Shown here one piece after another: positions 54,515 through 63,786 of a stretch of 64,000 nucleotides of DNA (the first letter of the stretch is position 1; the number at the start of each line of letters is the position of its first letter). The notes beneath the pieces are model-generated. The model had not been told where the DNA came from and made no database searches. It saw only the letters and a program-made list of their open reading frames with translations. This DNA comes from Magnetococcus sp. PR-3. Lineage in GTDB: Bacteria; Pseudomonadota; Magnetococcia; Magnetococcales; Magnetococcaceae. The translations under genes were made by a program, and so were the position numbers. Location: assembly GCF_036689865.1 (NCBI RefSeq), contig NZ_JBAHUQ010000004.1:62001-126000 (forward strand), given 5' to 3'.

Positions 54515-55365
54515 GCAACGGTGCTCTCTTTCAGCAGGATTTGATCACCCTTGTGGCTTTTTTAGGGCTCTATGTGGTGGTGATGGTGGTGGCACGTTTT
54601 TTAAATGACCGCTTTACCCCGTACAACCTGACAGAGATGCTGGCGGTTAAGGATAACCCGGCCATTGGTCTATCTCTTAGCGGCTATATGTTGGCCAGTA
54701 CCTTGACCTTTATGGGGGCTCTGTTGGGGCCTTCCAGTGGAGATCTTTTTCATGATCTCATGGTTGTGGGGGGGTACAGCCTGTTGGGTCTGCTGTTCTT
54801 GAACTTGGCGCGGTGGATTTTGGATCATCTGTTGCTCAATCAGTTTAACAATCTGACGGCCATTGTTGAGCAGTGCAATATGGCCATGGCGTCAGTCCGC
54901 TTTGGTCTGTATATCGCCACGGGCTTGATTGTCGGCGGTGCTCTACATGGTGAAGGGGGTGGGCCGGGGACGGCGGCGCTCTTTTTCATCCTTGGGCAAG
55001 GGGTGCTTATCCTCTTTTCACGCCTCTATGACTGGGTAACCCCTTATCCCCTTCAACAACACATTGAACAGGGTAATGTGGCTGCAGGCATTGCTTTTGC
55101 CGGTGCCATTGCATCCTTGGGGATCTTGATCGGCAAAGGCATTAGTGGTCAGTTTTTTGGTTGGTGGGATCATTTGATCCAGTTTGTAGAGATCTCAATT
55201 GTCGGTATGGTGCTGCTGATGATGGTACGTTTTGTGGTCGATCATCTTTTACTACCAGGGCATGATCTGAATGATGAGATTGCTCAGGATAAAAATATGG
55301 CCGCTGGGTGGGTTGAAATGAGTGGGACAGTAGGGTTTGCTCTGCTGTTATCGGTGTTGCTATGA
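54511..55365 (+). CDS. Double DUF350 integral membrane protein
   Basis: A 284-residue protein with about eight hydrophobic helices, made of two similar halves. Each half carries a NLTEML or LQQHIEQGNV-like segment followed by the recurring pattern NPAIGLSLSGYMLASTL (first) and NVAAGIAFAGAIASLGI (second), and ends with a ...RWILDHLLL / RFVVDHLLL motif. This is the DUF350 duplication seen in YjfL. It overlaps both neighbours by four bases. It probably forms a membrane complex with PspA; function is not established. Confidence 0.85.
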   Translation: MSNGALFQQDLITLVAFLGLYVVVMVVARFLNDRFTPYNLTEMLAVKDNPAIGLSLSGYMLASTLTFMGALLGPSSGDLFHDLMVVGGYSLLGLLFLNLARWILDHLLLNQFNNLTAIVEQCNMAMASVRFGLYIATGLIVGGALHGEGGGPGTAALFFILGQGVLILFSRLYDWVTPYPLQQHIEQGNVAAGIAFAGAIASLGILIGKGISGQFFGWWDHLIQFVEISIVGMVLLMMVRFVVDHLLLPGHDLNDEIAQDKNMAAGWVEMSGTVGFALLLSVLL

Positions 55366-55955
55366 GACAGACAACCAGCCAAGAGGGCATCGATTTTGGC
55401 AAGCTGGCTATGCTCTGTGTGGGGTTGGCCTTTTTCTATCTGATCACAGCGATCTATATGAGTGGTGGGCAAGAGCTGGTTAAGCAGACACAGTGGCCCA
55501 TTAATAAAGCCTTTGGGCCTATTGAAACCACCAAAGATAACCAGATTATCGAAATTGCCATCCGCCCTCCCTTAAAATCTGAGAGTTGGGTCTCCATTAC
55601 CTCAGAACTGCTTTCCTCACCCACCGGGCCGGTTATGACGGGATTTGGCGGGGAAGTTTACCATGCCACCGGCGTGGATGATGAAGGGCTCTGGGAGGAG
55701 AAGCAGGATGTGGTGGAGCAACGCTTGGTTATACCCAAACCAGGTCGGTACTATCTGCGTTTAAAAGGGGTTGGAAACCGTAATGGACAAACCAGAGCGG
55801 ACCCCAGCTTTGTTCGTGATGCCTCTTTGGAGATTACCATCCGTCAACTACGGGGTGGGGATCGCGGGTTTAATATGGGTGTGCTTGTGCTGGTTATATT
55901 GGGTGTGGCGCTGAGCTGGATTGCCGATGCCAAAGCCAAAGAGGAGGCACATTAA
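55362..55955 (+). CDS. Unknown membrane-flanked periplasmic protein
   Basis: A 197-residue protein with an N-terminal transmembrane helix (about 14-36) and a C-terminal one (about 170-187), leaving a beta-rich middle domain of about 130 residues outside the cytoplasm. RYYLRLKG and LEITIRQLRGG suggest a beta-sandwich. No family is recognised. It is translated by a four-base overlap with the DUF350 gene, so it should belong to the same complex. Confidence 0.75.
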   Translation: MRQTTSQEGIDFGKLAMLCVGLAFFYLITAIYMSGGQELVKQTQWPINKAFGPIETTKDNQIIEIAIRPPLKSESWVSITSELLSSPTGPVMTGFGGEVYHATGVDDEGLWEEKQDVVEQRLVIPKPGRYYLRLKGVGNRNGQTRADPSFVRDASLEITIRQLRGGDRGFNMGVLVLVILGVALSWIADAKAKEEAH

Positions 55956-55956
55956 G

Positions 55957-56211
55957 ATGGATCCTACCTTAAAAGCAATGTTGGCTTTGGGTGCTGTTGT
56001 TTTGGTGGTCTGGGCGGTGCTTCTACCTTCGGCAAGTCGTGGCTATGGTTACAGTGGTTATGGCGGCCATTATCGCCACTATTCTGGTGTTGGGGGTTCC
56101 ATCTTTGGTCATCGGGGGACAGGCACCAGCTGGGGTAGTGGGGGCAATGTGCGTACAGGGAGTATTAATGGCGCACGTACCAGTGGCCGTGGCTTACGGG
56201 GTGGTAAATAA
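55957..56211 (+). CDS. Small membrane protein with Gly/Tyr/Ser-rich tail
   Basis: An 84-residue protein, start ATG at 55957 with GAGGAGG upstream. One transmembrane helix (about 5-25) is followed by a low-complexity segment, RGYGYSGYGGHYRHYSGVGG then GTGTSWGSGG, ending in SGRGLRGGK. The tail layout recalls small DUF4247-like proteins found with PspA and SpeE genes. The Gly-Gly-Lys end and position suggest it may be a target that is modified by the cluster enzymes; this is inference only. Confidence 0.75.
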   Translation: MDPTLKAMLALGAVVLVVWAVLLPSASRGYGYSGYGGHYRHYSGVGGSIFGHRGTGTSWGSGGNVRTGSINGARTSGRGLRGGK

Positions 56212-56529
56212 CCCTTAAGCGGCGGACTGGGGGGCGTGCCTCCTTCTGTTTGCTCAAGGTGTGGGCTATTGATGAACAGATGCAATGGGCCTGCAAGGTT
56301 TGTGGCTGTTCTACCGTGGTGTCATGGGTGCATGGATCTATTGAATCAATCGACAAGGCTTGGTTTCAATCTTAAGTCAGTGCCCTTAATACGGTGCTTA
56401 TAACGCCCTGGGGTGGTTCAGGGTTCCCCATCGGTGGTGGTATAGGCACCATCTGCCCCATGTCGGTCATACTAAGCCCTGCCACCTCTCTCACATAGAC
56501 AGAGCTGATCTGACTACAGTGGCTGTAGG

Positions 56530-58137
56530 GTGATGGGGGTGCCCCACTTTGGATGCGATTGCGTGATGGAAAAGACCACTGTGCCTGAGACCAAGCAAGG
56601 CCACTCCCTGGATGTGGCAACCCTGATCTATGCTGTGTTTACGGCAGGTCTTTGCTCGATTATCTATGAGCTGCTTATTGCCACAACCGTGGTCTATTTT
56701 TTGGGGGATAGCATCCGCTATTTCTCGCTGACCATCGGGCTCTATATGGCCTCTATGGGGGCTGGTGCCTACCTCTCTAAATATATTCGTCGTGATCTTC
56801 TAAAAAAATTGATTGTTGCAGAGATTCTGCTGGGTCTGGTAGGGGGCTTCTGTGTGCCTCTGCTCTATTTAGCCTTTACCCAGCCGCTCTTATTTTTACC
56901 TGTTTATGTGCTATTGACCTTGATCGTGGGTTTTCTTATTGGCCTGGAGGTCCCCCTCTTAACTCGGATTTTAGAAGGGTATGATTCGTTACGGGTCAGC
57001 ATTGCCCATGTGCTGTCACTGGATTATCTGGGGGCACTGGTTGCGACGGTTGCCTTTCCTCTTTTGTTGCTGCCTCTCTTTGGTATTTTTCGTAGTGGGC
57101 TCTTCTTTGGGCTGGTTAATATGTCCATTGCGGTGCTGCTGCTGTGGCGGTTTAAAACCCGCGTACACGGCTTGCAAACCAGGGGGTACCACCTCGCCGC
57201 TTGGGCGATTACACTGAGTATTGTCGCAGGGTTGGGGTTTGCCCATCTGCTGCTCGAACAGTGGAACCAGAGTGTCTATAGTGACCGGATTATCCATACT
57301 GAGCGCACCAAGTATCAAGAGGTTGTTCTGACCAAAAATCGGGATGATCTCCGCCTTTACCTCAACGGCGCGCTGCAATTTTCCAGTATTGACGAATTTC
57401 GCTACCATGAGGCGTTGATCCACCTGCCCATGGCCTATGCCCGTTCTGCTCAGCCCAAGCAGCCTTTGAAGGTGTTAGTCTTAGGGGGCGGGGACGGTTT
57501 GGCCGTACGGGAACTGTTGCGGTATGATTTTATTGACCGCATCACCTTGGTTGATCTGGATGATCGGGTTTTGCAGCTGGCGGCTCATAATCCCTATATT
57601 CAACAGCTCAACCAGCAAAGTTTGACCAAAGACCCCCGTGTGAAAGTGGTGGTGGGGGATGCCATGAGTTTTTTACAGGCAAAAGGTGCGCTGTATGATC
57701 TGATTGTGGCCGATTTGCCAGACCCTAATAATACCGAAACAGCCCGTCTTTATAGCCGTGAATTCTATCGGTTAGTGCGTGGTAACCTGGCACCAGATGG
57801 TGTGTTTGTTACCCAGGCCACCAGCCCTTTCCATGCCCGCCAAGCGTTTTGGACCACCCGGAACACGGTGGCAGATCTCTTTGCTCAAGCACGGGCCTAT
57901 CATCTGTTGGTGCCCTCGTTTGGTGATTGGGGCTTTGTGATGGCCAGCCGAGCTGAGTTGAAAACGCATCGGTTTGTTTTGCCAGTAGGTTTACGTCACA
58001 TCCGGCAAGAAATGCTACCCGGCCTTTTTTTGTTTGGTGCAGATGTGGCCGATCCTGGTGGTTTGACGATCTCAACCCTGGATCGGCCTGTTGTACTGGA
58101 TCGGTATCGTGCAGGGTGGCGCCACTGGGGGGAATAA
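56530..58137 (+). CDS. speE: Membrane-bound spermidine-synthase-like aminopropyltransferase
   Basis: A protein of up to 535 residues with an N-terminal seven-helix membrane domain (about 30-235) fused to a C-terminal spermidine synthase fold. The latter has LVLGGGDGLAVRELLRYD, ITLVDLDDRVL, VVGDAMSF and the catalytic-loop sequence YDLIVADLPDPNN, where the first Asp corresponds to the active-site Asp of SpeE. It should transfer an aminopropyl group from decarboxylated AdoMet to an amine, at the membrane. ATG 56566 is an alternative start. It lies 318 bases after the Gly-rich gene; 56212-56529 shows no gene. Confidence 0.88.
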   Translation: MMGVPHFGCDCVMEKTTVPETKQGHSLDVATLIYAVFTAGLCSIIYELLIATTVVYFLGDSIRYFSLTIGLYMASMGAGAYLSKYIRRDLLKKLIVAEILLGLVGGFCVPLLYLAFTQPLLFLPVYVLLTLIVGFLIGLEVPLLTRILEGYDSLRVSIAHVLSLDYLGALVATVAFPLLLLPLFGIFRSGLFFGLVNMSIAVLLLWRFKTRVHGLQTRGYHLAAWAITLSIVAGLGFAHLLLEQWNQSVYSDRIIHTERTKYQEVVLTKNRDDLRLYLNGALQFSSIDEFRYHEALIHLPMAYARSAQPKQPLKVLVLGGGDGLAVRELLRYDFIDRITLVDLDDRVLQLAAHNPYIQQLNQQSLTKDPRVKVVVGDAMSFLQAKGALYDLIVADLPDPNNTETARLYSREFYRLVRGNLAPDGVFVTQATSPFHARQAFWTTRNTVADLFAQARAYHLLVPSFGDWGFVMASRAELKTHRFVLPVGLRHIRQEMLPGLFLFGADVADPGGLTISTLDRPVVLDRYRAGWRHWGE

Positions 58138-58233
58138 CCCCTGATCTCTGCCCTGAGAGCAGGTCAACAGGCATGGGTGTGCTCTTTCAAAAGATGGTGG
58201 GATGAACCTGATCAATAAGGACAAAAAACGATT

Positions 58234-58524
58234 ATGACGACCAAACATGATGCCTTTGATGCCTGCCCCGCAGGTCGTGAGGCCGATGATTTTCATCAAC
58301 GTATTTTCAATGGACTGCAAGCCAGTTTTGCCGAGCTCGCCGAGCGACATGCAGAGATCCAGGCGATGCCCCAGCCGGATGCAGAGGAAAGCCAGTTTTT
58401 AAAAGACTACCTAACCGTGCAGCAGGGGTTGCATACCTTGCAAGATACCGAGCTGGCCTATGACCAAAAATTAGAATGTGCCCGTGACCTGCAACGGTTA
58501 ATCATGGATCTGGAACTCATCTAA
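58234..58524 (+). CDS. Small acidic helical protein of unknown function
   Basis: A 96-residue, mostly alpha-helical, acidic protein (FHQRIFNGLQASFAELAERH; QFLKDYLTVQQGLHTLQD; LECARDLQRLIMDLELI). No motif or family is recognised. It follows the SpeE-like gene by 97 bases on the same strand and could belong to that cluster, or be separate. A modest AAGGA lies about 12 bases upstream. Confidence 0.6.
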   Translation: MTTKHDAFDACPAGREADDFHQRIFNGLQASFAELAERHAEIQAMPQPDAEESQFLKDYLTVQQGLHTLQDTELAYDQKLECARDLQRLIMDLELI

Positions 58525-58771
58525 TTTGGTTTGGGTTTTATGGATAAAGTGCTTAAATTTTAGGCGTAATTTGATCGGTATTCCTGCTTCTTGTGAAAAG
58601 TTCCCTCAAAATCCTGCAAATGTTGACAAAGTGCCACTTTTGGAACAACCCATGCTTGTTGATATGGGTTAAATGAGGGAGAGTGTACAGGGGGGCGTTC
58701 ATGCTTCCCTGAGGGCATTAAGCCCAAAACAGTAGATTTGCCTGTCATACATTTAGGGGCTGGGAATAAAG

Positions 58772-61555
58772 ATGAAGCATTTAAAAGTTTCGTTGAAAAT
58801 TACCATCGGCTTTATGGTGCCGGTGGTTTTGATGATCGGTGTGGGGATTTGGAGCTTTGTGGTTAGCTCTGATGTTGCGGATAAAGCCCGCTATGCCCAA
58901 AATACCAGTGTGCGTATGGCGCTGTTGGCCGGCCAGTTGGAACTGGAGATTGTCCAGGTACAGCAGTGGCTGACCGATATTTCGGCAACCCGTGGGGCCG
59001 AAGGGTTTGATGATGGTTTTGGCGAGGCTGAAAATTACTATCAAAGCGTTTTGAAGCATCTCACAACGTTTGAAAAATTCTTTCAAGCGCGTAAGCAGTC
59101 CGCAAAAGTGGCAGAAGTTAAAAAGCTGCGTACCTCTTTTAAAGCATGGTATATCGCCGGAAAAACGATGGCCCAAGGTTATATCGATGGGGGGCCGCCA
59201 GTAGGTAACCAGATGATGGGCGGATTTGATGAGCAGATTGAGATTTTACAAGGTAAGCTCGAACCATTTTTGAATGATCAGCGTAAAGAGACCAATGAAC
59301 TGCTCACCTTTGTGGCTGATGAGGTGACCGAGTTTAAATATGGTGTAGGTATGGTCTCCACGGTGGCTGTTCTGCTGGTCTTGATCTTAGGGTTCCTGAT
59401 TTCCCGAACGATCACGGTACCGGTGGTAAAAATTATGGGGACCCTTAAGCAGATGTCTGAAGGGGATCTTGTCATTCGTTGTCGTATGGATGATCGGCGT
59501 GATGAAATTGGGCAGATGGCTGTTAGCGTGAACAGGCTGGCCAATACGTTATGTGAAAATATCCGCATGATCAATCTGCAAGCGGCCAATATCAACTCCT
59601 TTGTGGGTGAAATTCTTGGTTTGCGTGCGGGGTTGGGTGAAAACAATAAAGATTTAAACAGCACCACGGAACAGGTGGATGAAAAAAATCGCAGCCTAAG
59701 TGGTGAGATTGATGGAATTCAGGCTTATGTATCCGAGACAGTGAGCAACTTGGATACGCTGTTTACCGCAATCCAAGAAGTAAGTGGTGGTGTCGATACC
59801 ATCACCAATGGTGTAGAAGAGGCCAATAGCAATGTAAACACCATGGCTGGTGCAGCGGAAGAGATGTTGGCCAATGTGGAAGATGTGAACAACCAGATGA
59901 CCCAGGTTCATGGTTCGGTTGACCATGTTTCCAAGGCGGTGTCTGAACTTCAATCTTCTTTAAAAGATGTACGCCAGCGCTGTCAGGCTGCTGCGATGGA
60001 GTCTGAACAGGGGAACATACTTGCTCAGGATTCTGCTGAGGTTATGGGGCAGCTGGCCGGTTCAGCCCGTGAGATTTCTAAGGTGGTGGAGGTGATTAAC
60101 TCCATTGCTGAGCAGACCAACATGCTGGCCTTGAATGCATCTATTGAAGCTGCAGGTGCGGGTGATGCGGGTAAAGGTTTTGCGGTGGTGGCCAATGAGG
60201 TGAAGGAGCTGGCCAGTCAAACGGCTGATGCAACAGAGACCATTTGGCACCAAATTGATACCATGCGTACCCTCACCGATAAAGCGGAGAGTAGCACAAA
60301 AAATATTCAAGAAGTGGTGGACCGTATTGCCACAGCCAACAGTGATATCAACCAAGCGGTCGACGAGCAAGGGCATGCTGCCAATGATATTGCCAAGGCA
60401 ACCCAGCAGGTTTCCCATGTTGCTGGAGAGGTTGCACGAAATGCCCAGGAGTTAAGTGCGGCTGCAGGTGATGTGGCCCGTGCAGCTGCGGAAGCCGCCA
60501 GTGGTACACAACAGATTGCTATGACCACAGAAGGTATCGCCCAGGCAACCCATGCCATGGAGCAGCAGGCACAAAGTGCCACAACTTCAACGCACTCTAT
60601 CCAAAATGCGGCTCAAACCACAGCCGATGCTTCTAATATCGTTAAAGAGCGGGTTGTGGAATCCATGCATGTGGTTAGTGCCATGCGTGGATCTGTGCAG
60701 CAGTTTAATGCGCTTAGTGAGGTGGCTGCAGGCATCAGTGAGGCGCTGTATGCTGCGCAGTCGCGTATGGATGTTGGGCCTGAGCCCTTTGATGTGCGGG
60801 GTATTAAAGAGGCCATACTTCATGTTATGGGGCGGGTTAATCAGGCTGCGGCTTTGCGGGATGTGGTTGAGGTCGGTGATCTGGCCAGTGGTGCCAGCCA
60901 GCCTGTGCTCGAACAGTTGCGCAAAGATGCACCGCAAGAGATGCAGACACTTCCTCTCTTTCTTAAAATGGAGACCACTGCTGAGCAGTTGCACAAAACC
61001 GGGCAGGATATTATTCAATTGATTCCTAACGGTGAAGAGCAAGGTATTGAAGATGCTATGCGGTTCTACCAAGAGCTACGCAATACACTGTTTGAGCAAC
61101 TAAATCAGCTCTATATGGGCAGTGAGACCGATGCCAATTCGGTGGAACCAAAAATCCGCTGGAAAAGTAGTTATGAAACCGGTTTTGAGTCCATTGATGG
61201 GGACCATAAACGCTTGGTGGAGTTGATTAACCAGCTTCATGCAGCCATGGTAACCGGCTCCAGCAGCCAGATCATGGATGAGTTGGTGGAAGGGCTCATT
61301 AACTATGGGGTGGTACACTTCCAGCGTGAAGAGCGTCTGTTTGAGCAGTATGGCTACCCAGACAGGGTTGCCCATATCAGAAGTCATGAGACCTTTAAGC
61401 AGTATGTCACGAAAAAGCGTGAGGAGCTGGCAAAAGGGGCCAATATCAACCTCAGTAAAGAGGTCATCGCCTATTTGGAAGAGTGGTTGATCAAGCATAT
61501 TATCCATGAAGATATGGCGTATAAAGCCTTCTTCCAGCAAAAAGGGATACGCTGA
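58772..61555 (+). CDS. Methyl-accepting chemotaxis protein with C-terminal hemerythrin
   Basis: A 927-residue chemoreceptor. TM1 (about 10-32), a periplasmic four-helix-type sensor (about 33-190), TM2 (about 193-212), HAMP (about 213-266), a signalling domain with the tip [40 protein letters not shown], and a C-terminal bacteriohemerythrin (about 790-925) with [22 protein letters not shown] and HIIHED di-iron ligands. Hemerythrin binds oxygen, so the receptor probably reports both external and internal cues, including O2. A terminator follows. Confidence 0.95.
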   Translation: MKHLKVSLKITIGFMVPVVLMIGVGIWSFVVSSDVADKARYAQNTSVRMALLAGQLELEIVQVQQWLTDISATRGAEGFDDGFGEAENYYQSVLKHLTTFEKFFQARKQSAKVAEVKKLRTSFKAWYIAGKTMAQGYIDGGPPVGNQMMGGFDEQIEILQGKLEPFLNDQRKETNELLTFVADEVTEFKYGVGMVSTVAVLLVLILGFLISRTITVPVVKIMGTLKQMSEGDLVIRCRMDDRRDEIGQMAVSVNRLANTLCENIRMINLQAANINSFVGEILGLRAGLGENNKDLNSTTEQVDEKNRSLSGEIDGIQAYVSETVSNLDTLFTAIQEVSGGVDTITNGVEEANSNVNTMAGAAEEMLANVEDVNNQMTQVHGSVDHVSKAVSELQSSLKDVRQRCQAAAMESEQGNILAQDSAEVMGQLAGSAREISKVVEVINSIAEQTNMLALNASIEAAGAGDAGKGFAVVANEVKELASQTADATETIWHQIDTMRTLTDKAESSTKNIQEVVDRIATANSDINQAVDEQGHAANDIAKATQQVSHVAGEVARNAQELSAAAGDVARAAAEAASGTQQIAMTTEGIAQATHAMEQQAQSATTSTHSIQNAAQTTADASNIVKERVVESMHVVSAMRGSVQQFNALSEVAAGISEALYAAQSRMDVGPEPFDVRGIKEAILHVMGRVNQAAALRDVVEVGDLASGASQPVLEQLRKDAPQEMQTLPLFLKMETTAEQLHKTGQDIIQLIPNGEEQGIEDAMRFYQELRNTLFEQLNQLYMGSETDANSVEPKIRWKSSYETGFESIDGDHKRLVELINQLHAAMVTGSSSQIMDELVEGLINYGVVHFQREERLFEQYGYPDRVAHIRSHETFKQYVTKKREELAKGANINLSKEVIAYLEEWLIKHIIHEDMAYKAFFQQKGIR

Positions 61556-61584
61556 CCCCACGGTCTTTGCGGAGATGTTTAAGC

Positions 61585-61613
61585 AAGAGGGGGCCTATCT
61601 GGCCTCCTCTTTT
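61585..61613 (+). terminator. Terminator after the chemoreceptor gene
   Basis: A G+C-rich stem, CAAGAGG-GGGCC with GGCC-TCCTCTT around a TATCT loop, leads into TTTTG. It lies about 30 bases after the stop codon. Confidence 0.8.
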
Positions 61614-61752
61614 GTTTCGGGGTGTGGAAGCTGGCGGTAAACTAGGTTAGAGCAGCCATGGATCCATGATCTGCCGGTCTGTGTGAGACGTGTCAGTGGG
61701 TGGGGGGTCATGATTGTCTAGGGGGCAACAGGCTGGGTAGAGCGCAGGATAT

Positions 61753-61789
61753 AAAAAAAGCCTGAGAGATAAAAATCTCTCAGGCTTTT
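61753..61789 (-). terminator. Terminator after tRNA-Arg
   Basis: GCCTGAGAGAT (61760-61770) and ATCTCTCAGGC (61775-61785) form an 11-base stem with an AAAA loop, flanked by A7 (61753-61759) and TTTT. On the minus strand it follows the tRNA by 13 bases and ends in a T run. Confidence 0.9.
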
Positions 61790-61801
61790 GAATCGACTAA
61801 A

Positions 61802-61878
61802 TGGCGCGCTCGGAAGGATTCGAACCTCCGACCACCTGGTTCGTAGCCAGGTACTCTATCCAGCTGAGCTACGAGCGC
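61802..61878 (-). tRNA. tRNA-Arg (anticodon ACG)
   Basis: The minus strand folds as a standard cloverleaf: acceptor GCGCTCG (5') with CGAGCGC, D-arm AGCTCAGCTGGATAGAGT region, anticodon stem CCTGG/CCAGG around CTACGAA (anticodon ACG, read as ICG after A34 deamination), T-arm with GTTCGAATC, and an encoded CCA end. It is 77 bases with CCA. Confidence 0.97.
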
Positions 61879-62006
61879 ATAGCGTCGAGGCCCACAAATA
61901 TAGAAAGGTCACACCCTTTGGTCAACTGAAAAATGCCAAAAATTGGACATAATCGCTAACCCATTGAAAAGAAGCGAGTAAAACATGGCGCTTTCTGGGG
62001 CTGTAC

Positions 62007-62360
62007 TTATTTGTTGCAGACCATGGGTCCCATGGGTTTGCCGCCGAGTATATGCACGTGAATATGGTAGACCTCTTGACCACCATGGCTGCGGGTATTA
62101 ATCAAGGTTCGATACCCCTTTTCCGCCACACCAATCTCCCGGGCAATATGTGCGGTACGTTCCAAAAGGTGACCCATGATGTCACGTTGATCTTCTTGCA
62201 CATCATCCAGGGTTGCAATGTGTGCTTTGGGAATAACCAGGACATGTTCTGGAGCTTGTGGGTTGATATCTCTAAAAGCCAATACAAGCTCATCTTCGTA
62301 GACTTTGGTGCAGGGGATATCACCAGCTATGATTTTACAGAAAAGGCAATCAGCGGACAT
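62007..62360 (-). CDS. hinT: HIT-family nucleotide hydrolase (HinT-like)
   Basis: A 117-residue histidine-triad protein with the HinT signature: ADCLFCKIIAGDIPCTKVYEDE at the N-terminus (zinc ligands included) and HIHVHILGG near the C-terminus, the catalytic triad. Such proteins hydrolyse adenosine phosphoramidates and sulfated or acyl adenylates. The length is normal. It is transcribed opposite to nothing nearby and separate from the his genes by 231 bases. Confidence 0.94.
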   Translation of the reverse strand: MSADCLFCKIIAGDIPCTKVYEDELVLAFRDINPQAPEHVLVIPKAHIATLDDVQEDQRDIMGHLLERTAHIAREIGVAEKGYRTLINTRSHGGQEVYHIHVHILGGKPMGPMVCNK

Positions 62361-62533
62361 GTCAGGGCTCCTGGCAGTGCAAATACAGTATAAATACAGA
62401 CCAGAACTAAGATAGCGCCTGAATGAGAGATAGCAAACGGTTTGTCCTGTTTGTGGCGCGTCTATTCAGGGTTTAAGGCTGGGTGTGTTGTCTCTATGGC
62501 TTGCTGGGATAGTGTCTAGATAGGTCGGTAGGC

Positions 62534-62578
62534 GGGGGGGGGGGGGGTGAAGTAGGCCCCCTGTTTGGGCAGGGGGCC
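62534..62578 (-). repeat. Poly-G tract (14 G) next to a GC-rich hairpin
   Basis: Fourteen consecutive G at 62534-62547 are followed by a perfect seven-base stem, GGCCCCC (62555-62561) with GGGGGCC (62572-62578), loop 10. The tract lies just downstream of the HisE-PilZ gene on the minus strand (as C14). The stem lacks a T run but could still act in termination or mRNA protection. Long G tracts are prone to slippage. Confidence 0.7.
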
Positions 62579-62591
62579 AATTATCCAACCC

Positions 62592-63356
62592 TTACATAAT
62601 ATCGTTAAACACTTCGTTGGCTAACGCAAAGCTGAACATGCCTTTATCCCCAATGATGCGCAGGCCAATACCATCTTCTGTGACCCGAACAACCTCAAAC
62701 TCAAAACGGTAGGTGCGGATCGACTGCCCACCCGTGGCCATGAGGGGGTTATTATCCAATGTGGTGGGGATCTCTAAGCCAACCAGTAAATTATTGGCAT
62801 TGTGAGTGGCTTTGTTCTGAACCGAGAGTTCAAAGAACCCTTTTTCCCCCAGCAGTTTAACTTTTTCTTTGTGGTCAACGGTCATTTGCATGCCGTCTAA
62901 ACTGATATCCTTGGTTATGCCGCCCAAGGTCAAGCCTGTGGTGAAGACCATGTGAATGGTCTTGGCATGCTCCCGTCGTTCAAATTGGCGACGGCTCGGC
63001 TCCAACTCAACCGCAGGGGCTTGATTGCGGGTTAGGCCGGTCTTACCAAAGCGATCTTCAAGAACCGACATGACCTCTTTCGGCTCAATATCCATAATGG
63101 CCAGTCCAACCAGCATATGGAAGATGAGATCCGCGGCCTCATGGGCTACCTCACCCCGGTCCGCTCGACCTTTAATCGCTAAGACCAGCTCAGTGGCCTC
63201 TTCCCCAACCTTCTTCAGAATGGCGTCATCACCCTTATGAAAAAGTTTGGCAACATAGGAAGATTGAGGGTCCGAAGCCGCTTTACGTTGTTGGATAACC
63301 TGATAGACCTGCTCCAACATATCTGTTGCTGCTGCGGGGGGGCTTAGATCGTTCAT
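62592..63356 (-). CDS. hisE: Phosphoribosyl-ATP pyrophosphatase fused to a PilZ domain
   Basis: A 254-residue fusion. Residues 12-108 are HisE (PRA-PH), which hydrolyses phosphoribosyl-ATP in histidine biosynthesis: EEATEL (52-57) and HEAADLIFH (72-80) hold the Glu/Asp metal ligands. A linker follows, then a PilZ domain (about 120-250) with RRQFER (RRxxxR, 122-127) and DISLDG (DxSxxG, 150-155), the two c-di-GMP-binding motifs. Normal HisE is about 100 residues, so the extension is real and in frame. It overlaps hisI by four bases. Confidence 0.92.
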   Translation of the reverse strand: MNDLSPPAAATDMLEQVYQVIQQRKAASDPQSSYVAKLFHKGDDAILKKVGEEATELVLAIKGRADRGEVAHEAADLIFHMLVGLAIMDIEPKEVMSVLEDRFGKTGLTRNQAPAVELEPSRRQFERREHAKTIHMVFTTGLTLGGITKDISLDGMQMTVDHKEKVKLLGEKGFFELSVQNKATHNANNLLVGLEIPTTLDNNPLMATGGQSIRTYRFEFEVVRVTEDGIGLRIIGDKGMFSFALANEVFNDIM

Positions 63357-63745
63357 TTTCCGTACAGCTCCTCAGGGTCAATCTCAGGGTCGGTGATGGT
63401 CACCCATTCACCCTCTTGGGCCTCTAAATAGAAGCAGTTGTGGCGTCCTGTATGGCATGCCACCCCTTTTTGATCCACCAATAATAGAATGGTGTCCTTA
63501 TCACAATCCAGGCGTACGGATTTGACCGTCTGCACCTGCCCAGAACTTTCCCCCTTACGCCAGAACTTGCCACGGCTACGTGACCAGTAACAGGCGACAC
63601 CCGTTTCAAGGGTTTCCTTAAGGGAGATTTCGTTCATCCAGGCCATCATCAACACCTCACCCGTGTCATGCTGTTGGGCAATGGCGGGGATGAGTCCCTG
63701 ATCGTTATATGTCAGCGTAGCCAGATCGGGTAGATTTTCCATCAA
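63353..63745 (-). CDS. hisI: Phosphoribosyl-AMP cyclohydrolase
   Basis: A 130-residue HisI, the next enzyme after HisE, opening the ring of phosphoribosyl-AMP. Motifs: [50 protein letters not shown] (acidic metal ligands) and [11 protein letters not shown] (zinc cysteines). It overlaps the hisE-PilZ gene by four bases and follows hisF on the same strand, giving hisF-hisI-hisE order. Confidence 0.96.
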   Translation of the reverse strand: MMENLPDLATLTYNDQGLIPAIAQQHDTGEVLMMAWMNEISLKETLETGVACYWSRSRGKFWRKGESSGQVQTVKSVRLDCDKDTILLLVDQKGVACHTGRHNCFYLEAQEGEWVTITDPEIDPEELYGK

Positions 63746-63786
63746 AAAAATCCCATGAATGGGTAAAAGTTGCTGAATAGATGATT

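Noticed and set aside
58600-58650. Possible sigma-54 site (TGGCAC on the minus strand) before the chemoreceptor
   Set aside because: Wrong orientation for the gene and no TGC box at the correct spacing.
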